Notes: generated from the letters alone by a model not told the origin. A stretch of 8,879 bases of DNA from Frankiaceae bacterium (GCA_030840515.1 JAVEEJ010000146.1:1-8879); one strand, 5' to 3'; counted from the first letter of the stretch, positions 1-6,553 are shown. Numbers and translations are program-made.

Positions 1-456
1 GTTGCCGCGGAGCGGATCCACGCGGAGCATCCCGGCACCGGCGTACTCGTGCTCTCGCAGGCGGTTGAGCCCTCGTATGCGATGAACCTGCTGGGGGCTG
101 GTGCGCAGGGGGTCGGCTACCTGCTGAAAGACCGCGTGCTGGACCTGGACGAGTTCGTCGACTCCGTACGGCGGGTGGCGGCAGGGGGCACGGCCGTGGA
201 CCCTGAGGTGATCAGGCAGCTGATCTCGCGTCAGCGGGGGCAGCACCCGCTCGATGCGCTCTCTGCCCGAGAACGTGAAGTGCTTGCGCTCATGGCGGAA
301 GGGCGCTCCAACCAGTCGATCTTCGAGCGGCTGGTGCTCAGCCCCAAGACGGTCGAGGCGCACGTGCGCAACATCTTCGCCAAGCTCGGTCTGGTGGAGG
401 ACGAGGACGACCATCGCCGGGTGCTCGCCGTCCTGACCTACCTGAGCGCCGGGTAG
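1..456 (+). CDS. Response regulator, NarL/LuxR family (5' end outside window)
   Basis: This is the C-terminal part of a two-component response regulator that binds DNA when phosphorylated by a partner histidine kinase not seen here. The frame is open from base 1, so the gene starts upstream; the GTG at 49 is an internal valine. The first part (to about residue 75 of the visible frame) is the end of a receiver domain, including the conserved lysine in YLLKDRV. The acceptor aspartate lies outside the window. The second part is a LuxR-type helix-turn-helix, with LSAREREVLALMAEG and the recognition stretch SPKTVEAHVRNIF. The tail DDHRRVLAVLTYL is typical of actinobacterial NarL-type regulators. 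The kinase is probably encoded upstream, the usual order in this family. The target genes cannot be inferred. It converges with the minus-strand gene ending at 458, leaving one base between stop codons. Confidence 0.93.
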   Translation, partial: VAAERIHAEHPGTGVLVLSQAVEPSYAMNLLGAGAQGVGYLLKDRVLDLDEFVDSVRRVAAGGTAVDPEVIRQLISRQRGQHPLDALSAREREVLALMAEGRSNQSIFERLVLSPKTVEAHVRNIFAKLGLVEDEDDHRRVLAVLTYLSAG

Positions 457-461
457 CTCAG
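442..461. terminator. Hairpin shared by two convergent stop codons
   Basis: CTGAGC at 442-447 and GCTCAG at 456-461 form a perfect 6-bp stem around an 8-base loop. The hairpin contains the TAG stop of the response regulator (454-456) and the TGA stop of the opposing gene (458-460, read on the minus strand). It would fold in both transcripts, so it may work as a bidirectional terminator or 3'-end stabiliser. There is no U-tract on either side, so classic intrinsic termination is not supported. U-less hairpins have been proposed as terminators in actinobacteria. Confidence 0.35.
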
Positions 462-826
462 TCGTCGCGCCAAGGCTTGCGGCCGCCGGCGCGCCAGGTC
501 TGTGACTCCTTGCCCTCCGCCAGACCGTGCTTGTAGCCGAGGTAGCGCAGCCAGACGTTGAACGGCGCACCGAGGAGTACGACGAGGACAGCGGCCGCCG
601 GCCGGTCGTGCGCGACCAGAAACGGCGTCGAGATCGTCCAGGGTGCGGCCAGCGCGCCTTGAAGGAAGGCCACCGCCATGAGCGGCCGGTTGTCGTACCA
701 GAAACCGGCGTGGCTCAGCGACATCGCGATGAGGGCTACCTCGAGCAGGAACACGGCGACCAGGTGCTTGCGCACCCGGACCAGGGGCGGTCTCGGGGCG
801 ACCGCGTCGGGGTCGGGCTCAGACAC
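458..826 (-). CDS. Small integral membrane protein of unknown function
   Basis: This 122-residue protein is one I do not recognise. It has a proline- and acid-rich N-terminus (residues 1-15) and a basic patch (RVRKH, 17-21). Hydrophobic segments follow at about 21-40, 47-66 and 76-98, and the tail is hydrophilic and basic (YKHGLAEGK to KPWRDD). The open frame extends further upstream to 1015, but that part is arginine- and serine-rich shadow sequence inside the neighbouring gene. I chose the GTG at 826-824 because it overlaps the upstream stop codon by 8 bases (GTGTCTGA), the usual sign of translational coupling, and because the protein becomes sensible from there. There is no clear Shine-Dalgarno sequence. 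It probably shares a transcript, and possibly a function, with the 4-helix membrane protein before it. Confidence 0.75.
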   Translation of the reverse strand: MSEPDPDAVAPRPPLVRVRKHLVAVFLLEVALIAMSLSHAGFWYDNRPLMAVAFLQGALAAPWTISTPFLVAHDRPAAAVLVVLLGAPFNVWLRYLGYKHGLAEGKESQTWRAGGRKPWRDD

Positions 827-1322
827 TCGGGGGTGGCGCGGTGTCTCCGCTCGTGCCGCTCGCGCCGCCGGCGCTAGGCAGCTGCTCACCCGACTCACGG
901 AACGCGAGGAAGGCGAACACTGCCGCGACGATGCTGAGCACCAGCATTGCCCAGGCACCGAACTTCGGACCCACGGAGACGCCGAACGCGCTCTGACGGT
1001 CGAGCGTGAGGACACGGATGACAGTGATCAGCGCGGCGAGCGCGGCAGCGGCGAGCGCCACCAGTCGCGGGCCGACCGGGAGTGCCGGCATCGTGCTGAA
1101 GACGCGCACGACGACGACGGCGACCGCAACTGCCATGAGCAGGATGGCCAGAACCATGATCCCGTAGTGCCACGCACTCACGGACGCCTTGATTCCCAGG
1201 TTGCCTGACCCGCCGCCGCTGATCCCGTAGAACGGGAAGAACGAGAAGAGCAGGAACAGTGCTCCAGCGCCGAGAACGGCGGTGTCGTTCGTCGAGACGG
1301 ACTTGCCGGCGATCTCAGGCAT
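819..1322 (-). CDS. Four-helix integral membrane protein of unknown function
   Basis: This 167-residue protein belongs to no family I can name. Four hydrophobic segments are visible at about 15-33, 53-75, 86-106 and 121-141. A glycine/serine-rich loop (GISGGGSGN, 33-41) lies between helices 1 and 2, and the C-terminal tail is low in complexity and rich in proline, serine and glycine (about 143-167). The ATG at 1322 is well supported: AAGGGAG sits about 6-7 bases upstream on the minus strand. It lies 50 bases downstream of the peptidase stop codon and overlaps the next gene by 8 bases, so the three minus-strand genes may be co-transcribed. The Shine-Dalgarno sequence lies inside an inverted repeat (1323-1357), so translation may be controlled by folding. 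Confidence 0.8.
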   Translation of the reverse strand: MPEIAGKSVSTNDTAVLGAGALFLLFSFFPFYGISGGGSGNLGIKASVSAWHYGIMVLAILLMAVAVAVVVVRVFSTMPALPVGPRLVALAAAALAALITVIRVLTLDRQSAFGVSVGPKFGAWAMLVLSIVAAVFAFLAFRESGEQLPSAGGASGTSGDTAPPPSV

Positions 1323-1357
1323 GGTGAGCTCCCTTGTTGGTATGCGGAGTGTTCACC
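1323..1357 (-). promoter_or_regulatory. Inverted repeat covering the ribosome-binding site of the 4-helix protein
   Basis: Read on the minus strand, GGTGA-ACA-CTCC is followed by a 13-base loop and then GGAG-C-TCACC, directly before the ATG at 1322. Two stems (5 bp and 4 bp) are separated by a small asymmetric internal loop. The GGAG of the inner stem is the Shine-Dalgarno core, so the folded form would hide it. It lies in the 50-base gap after the peptidase gene. It could act as a translational brake or help separate expression from the upstream gene. The repeat is seen directly; the function is inferred. Confidence 0.4.
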
Positions 1358-1372
1358 GGAACCCGACCGTGA

Positions 1373-3460
1373 TCAAGCACCGAGGCACCGTCTCAGGAAG
1401 TCAATTTGGAGCAGCAGCAGGTTCTCGGCGACCTCTTCCTGCGGTGTCATGTGGGTGACGCCGGACAATGGCAGCACCTCATGCGGGCGACCTGCGGCCA
1501 GCAACGCCGACGACAAGCGCAGCGTGTGCGCCGCAACCACGTTGTCGTCCGCGAGGCCGTGGATGAGCATCAGCGGTCTGCGCAACGACGGCGCGTCGGT
1601 GAGCAGTGACTCCTCCGCGTAGCGCGCGGCGTCCCGCCCGTGGGGGTCGGTCCCGAGATAGCGCTCGGTGTAGTGGGTGTCGTAGAGCGTCCAGTCGGTG
1701 ACGGGTGCACCCGCGATGGCGCAGTGGAACACCTCGGGCCGACGCAACACCGCCAGCGCCGCCAGGTAGCCGCCGTAGGACCAGCCGCGGATCGCCACGC
1801 GTTCCAGGTCGAGGTCGGGATGCGCCGCGGCTGCTGCGTGCAAGGCGTCCACCTGGTCGTCCAACACGGCGTCGCCCCAGCGCCCGTGGATGGAGCGCTC
1901 CCAGTCCGGTCCGCGTGCGGGGGTGCCGCGGCCGTCGGAGACGAGTACGGCGAAGCCCTGGTCGGCGAACCACTGCGAGGCCAAGAACGCGTTGTGCGCC
2001 GACAGCACCCGTTGCGCGTGCGGGCCGCCGTAGGGGTCGACCAGTACGGGCAGCCGGCCGCTGCCTTCCACCCAGCCGGTCGGCAGCAGCAGGGCACTGC
2101 GCAGCTGCCGTTCCCCGGCGTTGAGCAGCCGCGGTGCTGCGGCGAGAACGGGCTGCTCGGCGTAGGAGGCGATGGCGCCGACGCGACCACCGTCCTTGAG
2201 GACCGTGGTGCTCGAGCCCGGCCCGACCAGTGTCGCGGTGGTGATGGCGACCGTGCCGCCCCCGCCGCGAGCGGTGTGGACACCCTGCTCCGAGGTGAGC
2301 CGCCGCGTGCTCGCGCCGTCCCACAGGTAGACGTGCGACTCGGTCGGCTCTTCGGTTCCCGAGAGCAGCACCGACTCGCCGTCCACAGACAGAACTGCCG
2401 ACACCTGCAGGCCGTCAGGTGTCACCGGCGCGCCGTCGACGTGCAGCCGGTTGGCGCCGAGGTGTGGGAGCACGGAGATGAGCCGGCCGCTGTCGGTGAA
2501 CGCCGGCGTGCCCTCGACCAGCTCGAGCCAGTGATCGTCCGCGGCCTGTTGGCGAACGCTGGTCGCACCGGACTGGGTGTCGACCGAGAGCCACTGCAGC
2601 GACCGCTGGTCGCGGGACTGGACGAGAACGACGAGGCCACCTCGCGTCGACCACGCCACGCCGGCGACGTACTCGTAGCCCTCGCGGTCCCACCGGACCT
2701 CGGTGCGCCCGCCGTCCAGTGACAGCAGCCACAACGTCACCTCGGCGTTGGGCGTCCCGGCCGCGGGGTAGCGCTGCTCGCTCGGCGCGCGGTCGGGGTT
2801 GGCGGGATCACTGACCCACCACACCTGCACCGGTGTCTCGTCGACGCGCGCCACCAGGAGTCGATCGCTCTCCGGTGACCACCAGTGGCCGCGGAACCGC
2901 CCCATCTCCTCGGCCGCGACGAACTCGGCCAGCCCCCAGGTGACGCCGTCCTCGCTGACGAGGTCGCGGTCCCCGTCCCCCGAGCTGAGCCGCAGCGACC
3001 CGCTGGAGCAGTAGGCCACGGCCGATCCGTCGGGGGACAGGCGCGGGTCGAACACCGGACCTTGCGCGGCTAGCTCGGTGCAGCTGCCCGCGACCAGGTC
3101 GGCGCCGAACAGCCGACCGGCGAGGGCGAAGGTGGCGCGGGTGCCATCAGAGTCGAGCGAGTACGACGTGATCCCGCCGGCTGTCTCCCGGGCGCGCTCC
3201 CTCCGGGCTCGCTCCTCCGCGGACAGCTCGCCGTCGTCGCGCCCGAGCAGCCCGGCAGCCTCGGCCACGAGCCGCTCTGTCCCGGTGGCGACGTCGAGCA
3301 GCCACAGCGCCGTACTCGCATCCCGGCCTCCGCTCGACCGGAGGAACACGACACGCTGACCGTCGGCCGACACGGAGATCGATCTCGGTGCGCCCAGCGT
3401 GAAGCGCTGCGTGCGTGCGGTCTGGCGGGGGAAGCTGATCTGCTCTTCGGATGTCGACAC
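1373..3460 (-). CDS. S9 family serine peptidase, dipeptidyl-peptidase IV type
   Basis: This 695-residue prolyl-oligopeptidase-fold enzyme is expected to release N-terminal dipeptides, typically those with proline or alanine at position two. The N-terminal two-thirds is the beta-propeller domain. It contains the paired glutamates E184-E185 (EFVAAEEMGRFRGHWWSP), which in DPP IV bind the free amino terminus of the substrate. The C-terminal hydrolase domain has PYGGPH (oxyanion tyrosine), the nucleophile S561 in GWSYGGY, D638 in HGLADDNV and H670 in GVTHM. The 77- and 32-residue spacings nearly match the S630-D708-H740 triad of human DPP IV. No signal peptide or membrane anchor is seen, so it is probably cytoplasmic. 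The start is a GTG at 3460-3458 with no Shine-Dalgarno sequence. A TAGGGT hexamer 6 bases upstream suggests a leaderless mRNA. It is divergent from mshB. Other S9 subfamilies are less likely because of the EE motif. Confidence 0.93.
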   Translation of the reverse strand: MSTSEEQISFPRQTARTQRFTLGAPRSISVSADGQRVVFLRSSGGRDASTALWLLDVATGTERLVAEAAGLLGRDDGELSAEERARRERARETAGGITSYSLDSDGTRATFALAGRLFGADLVAGSCTELAAQGPVFDPRLSPDGSAVAYCSSGSLRLSSGDGDRDLVSEDGVTWGLAEFVAAEEMGRFRGHWWSPESDRLLVARVDETPVQVWWVSDPANPDRAPSEQRYPAAGTPNAEVTLWLLSLDGGRTEVRWDREGYEYVAGVAWSTRGGLVVLVQSRDQRSLQWLSVDTQSGATSVRQQAADDHWLELVEGTPAFTDSGRLISVLPHLGANRLHVDGAPVTPDGLQVSAVLSVDGESVLLSGTEEPTESHVYLWDGASTRRLTSEQGVHTARGGGGTVAITTATLVGPGSSTTVLKDGGRVGAIASYAEQPVLAAAPRLLNAGERQLRSALLLPTGWVEGSGRLPVLVDPYGGPHAQRVLSAHNAFLASQWFADQGFAVLVSDGRGTPARGPDWERSIHGRWGDAVLDDQVDALHAAAAAHPDLDLERVAIRGWSYGGYLAALAVLRRPEVFHCAIAGAPVTDWTLYDTHYTERYLGTDPHGRDAARYAEESLLTDAPSLRRPLMLIHGLADDNVVAAHTLRLSSALLAAGRPHEVLPLSGVTHMTPQEEVAENLLLLQIDFLRRCLGA

Positions 3461-3466
3461 AAGCCG

Positions 3467-3476
3467 ACCCTAGGGT
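3467..3476. promoter_or_regulatory. Palindromic TAGGGT -10 pair: candidate bidirectional leaderless promoter
   Basis: The 22-base gap between the divergent starts (GTG at 3460, minus; ATG at 3483, plus) is centred on the perfect palindrome ACCCTAGGGT. On each strand it gives TAGGGT, a match to the actinobacterial -10 consensus TANNNT, and each hexamer ends exactly 6 bases before its start codon. That places the expected transcription start on the first base of each start codon, so both mRNAs would be leaderless, in line with the lack of Shine-Dalgarno sequences. The two -10 elements overlap by 2 bp, so polymerase could fire in only one direction at a time. I see no convincing -35 on either side. 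Confidence 0.6.
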
Positions 3477-3482
3477 GGGGCC

Positions 3483-4355
3483 ATGATCGATCGTCGACTG
3501 CTGCTCGTGCACGCCCATCCGGACGACGAGTCCATCGCCACCGGCGCCACGATGGCGAAGTACATCGCGGAAGGCGCGCAGGTCACCCTCATCACCTGCA
3601 CGCTCGGTGAAGAGGGCGAGATCCTCGTCCCCGACCTGGTGCACCTCGGTGCCGACCAGGAGGACGGACTCGGGCGCCACCGCATCGGTGAGCTGGCCGC
3701 CGCGATGGACAAGCTCGGCGTGACGGACCACCGGTTCCTCGGCGGGCCAGGTCGCTACCGGGACAGCGGGATGATGGACACGGCGTCCAACGAGCGACCG
3801 GAGTGCTTCTGGCAGGCCGATCTGGACGAGGCGGCTGGCCTGCTGGCGGACGTCATCCGCGAGGTGCGGCCTCAGGTGGTCATCACCTACGACGACTTCG
3901 GCTTCTACGGCCACCCGGACCACATCCAGGCGCATCGCGTGACCATGCGCGCAGTGGAGCTTGCCGTCGATGCGGCCGACGGCGTCGACGGCTGGAGCGT
4001 GGCGAAGGTCTATGCCAACGCGGTGCCCAAGTCGGTGCTGGCCGTAGGGATCGAGGCGATGCGGGACCAGCCGGGCACGCCCTTCGAGGGCGTGGAGAGC
4101 ATCGACGACCTGCCGTTCGGCAGCCCGGATGAGCTGATCACCACCGAGATCGACGCGCGGGACTACCTGGACAACAAGCTCGACGCGCTGCGCGCGCACG
4201 CGACCCAGATCAGCGTCGATGGGCCGTTCTTCGCGCTCAGCAACAACCTTGGCCAGAAGGCGTGGGGATACGAGCACTACGTGCTGCTCCGGGGCGAGCG
4301 CGGGCCGGGCACGGGGCCATATGCCTGGGAGTCAGACCTGTTCGCCGGGCTCTAG
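3483..4355 (+). CDS. mshB: N-acetyl-GlcN-Ins deacetylase MshB (mycothiol biosynthesis)
   Basis: MshB removes the acetyl group from GlcNAc-inositol to give GlcN-Ins, which MshC then joins to cysteine in mycothiol synthesis. It is a cytoplasmic zinc enzyme of the PIG-L (LmbE-like) deacetylase family. At 290 residues it is close to the roughly 300 of mycobacterial MshB. The N-terminal motif HAHPDDES supplies zinc ligands H12 and D15 and the general base D14. The third zinc ligand is H147 in YGHPDH, with H144 nearby. TCTLGEEGE (39-46) and GGPGRYRDSGM (88-97) are MshB-type signatures, which distinguish it from the related mycothiol-conjugate amidase Mca and from generic PIG-L proteins. The ATG at 3483 has no Shine-Dalgarno sequence but has TAGGGT 6 bases upstream. 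It is divergent from the peptidase gene. The other mycothiol genes are not in the window, which is normal because they are scattered in most genomes. Confidence 0.93.
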   Translation: MIDRRLLLVHAHPDDESIATGATMAKYIAEGAQVTLITCTLGEEGEILVPDLVHLGADQEDGLGRHRIGELAAAMDKLGVTDHRFLGGPGRYRDSGMMDTASNERPECFWQADLDEAAGLLADVIREVRPQVVITYDDFGFYGHPDHIQAHRVTMRAVELAVDAADGVDGWSVAKVYANAVPKSVLAVGIEAMRDQPGTPFEGVESIDDLPFGSPDELITTEIDARDYLDNKLDALRAHATQISVDGPFFALSNNLGQKAWGYEHYVLLRGERGPGTGPYAWESDLFAGL

Positions 4356-4585
4356 TCGGCCGAACGGCCTTCATCACTAGCCCGACAGAGTGAAGTTGGG
4401 GGCACCTGGTGGTGAGTGCCGCCGTAGTTGGACAGACTCCTGGAACGGCGACGTCGCCGAGGAGACCACTCCTCCGGCGTCTCGTGTTCCATCGGCAGGG
4501 TGGCGGGACGGCTTTAGCCCTCGGACGAAGATTTTTTTCGGCCAGGCGGGGCGGCTGCCATCAAGACGCTCAGGACGGGGACGGC
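4356..4585 (+). other. 230-base intergenic region with several inverted repeats
   Basis: No credible gene lies here. The frame of the next gene is open back to a GTG at 4409, but the extra 59 residues are arginine- and alanine-rich without domain features, and a better start with a ribosome-binding site exists at 4586. A short hairpin, GGCC-GAAC-GGCC (4358-4369), follows the mshB stop codon without a U-tract and is only a weak terminator candidate. A cluster of palindromic sequence lies at 4446-4483 and is listed separately. A run of seven T bases at 4532-4538 is conspicuous in such GC-rich DNA. It is not directly preceded by a strong GC stem. No confident -35/-10 pair was found, although the downstream gene should have a promoter here. 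Confidence 0.6.
4446..4483 (+). promoter_or_regulatory. Palindrome followed by two mutually exclusive hairpins
   Basis: A perfect 14-bp palindrome, CGGCGACGTCGCCG (4446-4459), could be an operator for a dimeric regulator. It runs into GAGGAG-ACCA-CTCCTC (4459-4474), a perfect 6-bp stem with a 4-base loop. Part of the same sequence, GAGAC (4462-4466), can instead pair with GTCTC (4479-4483), which would exclude the first hairpin. The block is about 100 bases upstream of the FtsH-like gene, in its likely leader or promoter. The repeats are seen directly. A regulatory role is inference, and GC-rich DNA yields such repeats by chance fairly often. Confidence 0.3.
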
Positions 4586-6544
4586 ATGGCCCTCAGCAGC
4601 AGCGAAATGCTCTCGGCGGTCGGAGCGGGTGGCCTCCTCGAGACGCACCTCGCTGACGTGGGGTCGAGCCGGGAACGCACCCGCTCCCGTCGGCTGCTGA
4701 CTGTGGGCCTGTGGCTGGCGCTGCCGACCGCCTACCTGTGGAACCGGCTCCTCCACGGCAACCCGGTGAATTTCCTCAACCTGTCCTTCCCGCACATCGA
4801 CTGGCTGGTCGTCGCGCCGCTGCTGTTCTTCGTCCTGCTCGGCGTGGTGCTCATCGGCAGCCAGGTCGGCGCCGGCCGTTCGCCGCACATCACCTTCCGA
4901 CCCGAGCAGATCGACGTGCGGCTCGCTGACGTGCGCGGCATCGACATGGTCAAGGAGGACGTCATCCGCTCGATGAACCTCTTCCTCGCCCACAAGCAGT
5001 TCTCCCAGGAGATGGGTGGCACCCCGCGGCGCGGGCTGCTCTTCGAGGGGGCGCCGGGCACCGGCAAGACCTACCTCGCGAAGGCGATGGCGGCGGAAGC
5101 CGGCGTGCCGTTCCTGTTCGTCTCGGGCACCTCGTTCCAGTCGATGTTCTACGGCGCGACCGCGAAGAAGATCCGCTCCTACTTCAAGGAGCTGCGCAAG
5201 ACCGCCCAACGTGAGGGTGGCGCGATCGGGTTCATCGAGGAGATCGACGCGATCGCCCAGGCCCGCGGCGGGATGTCGGCCACGGCGATGCCGGAGTCGG
5301 CGCGGATGGACGCCCACCTGTGCTGTGGCGGCCTCGAGGGCCTTCCGAGCAGCTACGCCTCCACCGGCCTGATCAGCTCCCCGTCGGCGATCAGCAGCGA
5401 GGGATCGAGCGGCGTCGTCAACGAGCTGCTCGTGCAGATGCAGTCCTTCGACGAGCCGACCGGCTCGGCGAAGACCTGGGGCAAGCTGGTCGACAAGCTC
5501 AACCTGCTCCTGCCGGCCCACCGCCAGATCCAGAAGAAGAAGCCTGAGCGGGCCAACGTGCTGCTGATCGCGGCGACCAACCGGGCCGACGCGCTGGACC
5601 CGGCGCTGCTGCGCCCCGGCCGGTTCGACCGCAAGATGACCTTCGAGCTGCCGACCAAGGCTGGCCGCCGTGAGCTCATCGACCACTTCCTCGCTCGCAA
5701 GGCTCACTCCTTCGAGCTCGACGACCCGGAGCGCCGCGACGCGCTGGCCGCCGTCACCACCGGCTTCAGCCCGGTGATGATCGAGCACATCTGCGACGAG
5801 GGGCTCGTCAACGCGCTGCGTCGCGGCGACACCAAGATGTCCTGGAAGGACATCGAGCACGCCCGGCTGACGGAGCAGGTCGGCATGGGCCAGCCGGTGG
5901 CCTACACCGCCTACGAGGAGCGGTTGATCGCCACGCACGAGGCCGGGCACGCGACGGCGGCGTACCTCGTCGCCCCCCACCGTCGGCTCGAGGTGCTCAC
6001 CATCATCAAGCGGCGCTCGGCGCTGGGTCTGCTCGCCCACGGTGACCAGGACGACGTCTTCACCCGCTCTCGCTCGGAGATGCTCGCGCTGATCCAGGTG
6101 GCGCTGGCCGGTCAGTGCGCCGAGGAGCTGTTCTTCGGAGACGTGTCCACCGGTCCCGGTGGCGACCTGCTCTACGCGACGAACGTCGCGGCCGAGATGG
6201 TCGGCTCCTGCGGCATGGTCGACTCGCTCATCTCCTACGGAGCAGTGCAGCAAGGGGCCCTGGGCGGGAGCAACCTCGCCGGGCGGGTGCTCGGCGACAG
6301 CAGGGGCCGCGAGGCCGTGGCGAACCTGCTCAACGAGCAGAAGGTGATCATCCGCGCCAAGCTCGAGGAGAGCATGCACATGGTCGCGGCGCTGCGGGAC
6401 GCGCTCATCGACCGCCACGAGCTCATCGGCCACGAGATCACCGATGTCCTCCGGTCGGCCAAGCCGACGCCTGCGGTCATCGACCTGCGCGACCCGGAGC
6501 CGACCGCACCCGCGACCACCGAGTCGGCAGCGGAGCGCGCCTAG
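4586..6544 (+). CDS. FtsH-like membrane AAA+ zinc metalloprotease with ATPase-domain insertions
   Basis: This is a 652-residue membrane protease that probably unfolds proteins with its AAA+ ring and degrades them with an M41 peptidase domain, both on the cytoplasmic side. Two membrane helices (about 36-54 and 71-92) are joined by a loop of only about 16 residues, so the roughly 70-residue periplasmic domain of FtsH is missing. The AAA+ domain has Walker A GAPGTGKT (155-162), a pore-loop region with MFYG (187-190), a Walker B reading GFIEEID (E218 where D is usual) and the second region of homology AATNRADALDPALLRPGRFDR (329-349). Extra sequence lies at about 230-276 and 291-322. The peptidase domain has HEAGH (451-455) and the likely third zinc ligand D527 in GPGGDLLYAT. 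The ATG at 4586 is preceded by GGACGGGG (4573-4580). It is shorter in architecture than housekeeping FtsH and is probably a divergent paralogue. Confidence 0.88.
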   Translation: MALSSSEMLSAVGAGGLLETHLADVGSSRERTRSRRLLTVGLWLALPTAYLWNRLLHGNPVNFLNLSFPHIDWLVVAPLLFFVLLGVVLIGSQVGAGRSPHITFRPEQIDVRLADVRGIDMVKEDVIRSMNLFLAHKQFSQEMGGTPRRGLLFEGAPGTGKTYLAKAMAAEAGVPFLFVSGTSFQSMFYGATAKKIRSYFKELRKTAQREGGAIGFIEEIDAIAQARGGMSATAMPESARMDAHLCCGGLEGLPSSYASTGLISSPSAISSEGSSGVVNELLVQMQSFDEPTGSAKTWGKLVDKLNLLLPAHRQIQKKKPERANVLLIAATNRADALDPALLRPGRFDRKMTFELPTKAGRRELIDHFLARKAHSFELDDPERRDALAAVTTGFSPVMIEHICDEGLVNALRRGDTKMSWKDIEHARLTEQVGMGQPVAYTAYEERLIATHEAGHATAAYLVAPHRRLEVLTIIKRRSALGLLAHGDQDDVFTRSRSEMLALIQVALAGQCAEELFFGDVSTGPGGDLLYATNVAAEMVGSCGMVDSLISYGAVQQGALGGSNLAGRVLGDSRGREAVANLLNEQKVIIRAKLEESMHMVAALRDALIDRHELIGHEITDVLRSAKPTPAVIDLRDPEPTAPATTESAAERA

Positions 6545-6547
6545 CAT
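6542..6547 (+). promoter_or_regulatory. TAGCAT -10 hexamer overlapping the protease stop codon
   Basis: TAGCAT fits TANNNT and ends exactly 6 bases before the GTG start at 6554, the same spacing as at the two divergent starts near 3471. Its TAG is also the stop codon of the FtsH-like gene (6542-6544). No Shine-Dalgarno sequence precedes the GTG. A leaderless promoter here would let the membrane protein and cheW be transcribed independently of the protease. No clear -35 is seen inside the protease 3' end. Confidence 0.45.
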
Positions 6548-6553
6548 TCGCGT

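Noticed and set aside
3453..3498. Two GTCGAC hexamers flanking the divergent promoter as operator half-sites
   Set aside because: They lie 16 and 24 bases from the palindrome centre, so they are not symmetric, and GTCGAC is common in this GC-rich DNA.
3147..4277. Open frame of 376 codons antisense to mshB that runs into the peptidase gene
   Set aside because: It crosses the intergenic gap and both start codons and has no recognisable domain; mshB and the peptidase are certain.
4532..4538. Run of seven T as the U-tract of an intrinsic terminator for mshB
   Set aside because: The nearest stem (GGC-TTTA-GCC, 4510-4519) has only 3 bp and lies about 12 bases away, so a terminator is not supported.
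4409..4585. N-terminal extension of the FtsH-like protein from the GTG at 4409
   Set aside because: The 59 residues are featureless and Arg/Ala-rich and include a run read from poly-T, and GGACGGGG precedes the ATG at 4586.
4390..4656. Possible small gene of 88 codons upstream of the protease
   Set aside because: It has no ribosome-binding site, its composition is shadow-like, and it overlaps the real protease start in another frame.
4514..6547. Long open frame (677 codons) antisense to the FtsH-like gene
   Set aside because: It is low-complexity, rich in His, Arg, Leu and Val, lacks domains and mirrors the codon bias of the sense gene. The sense frame has clear motifs throughout.
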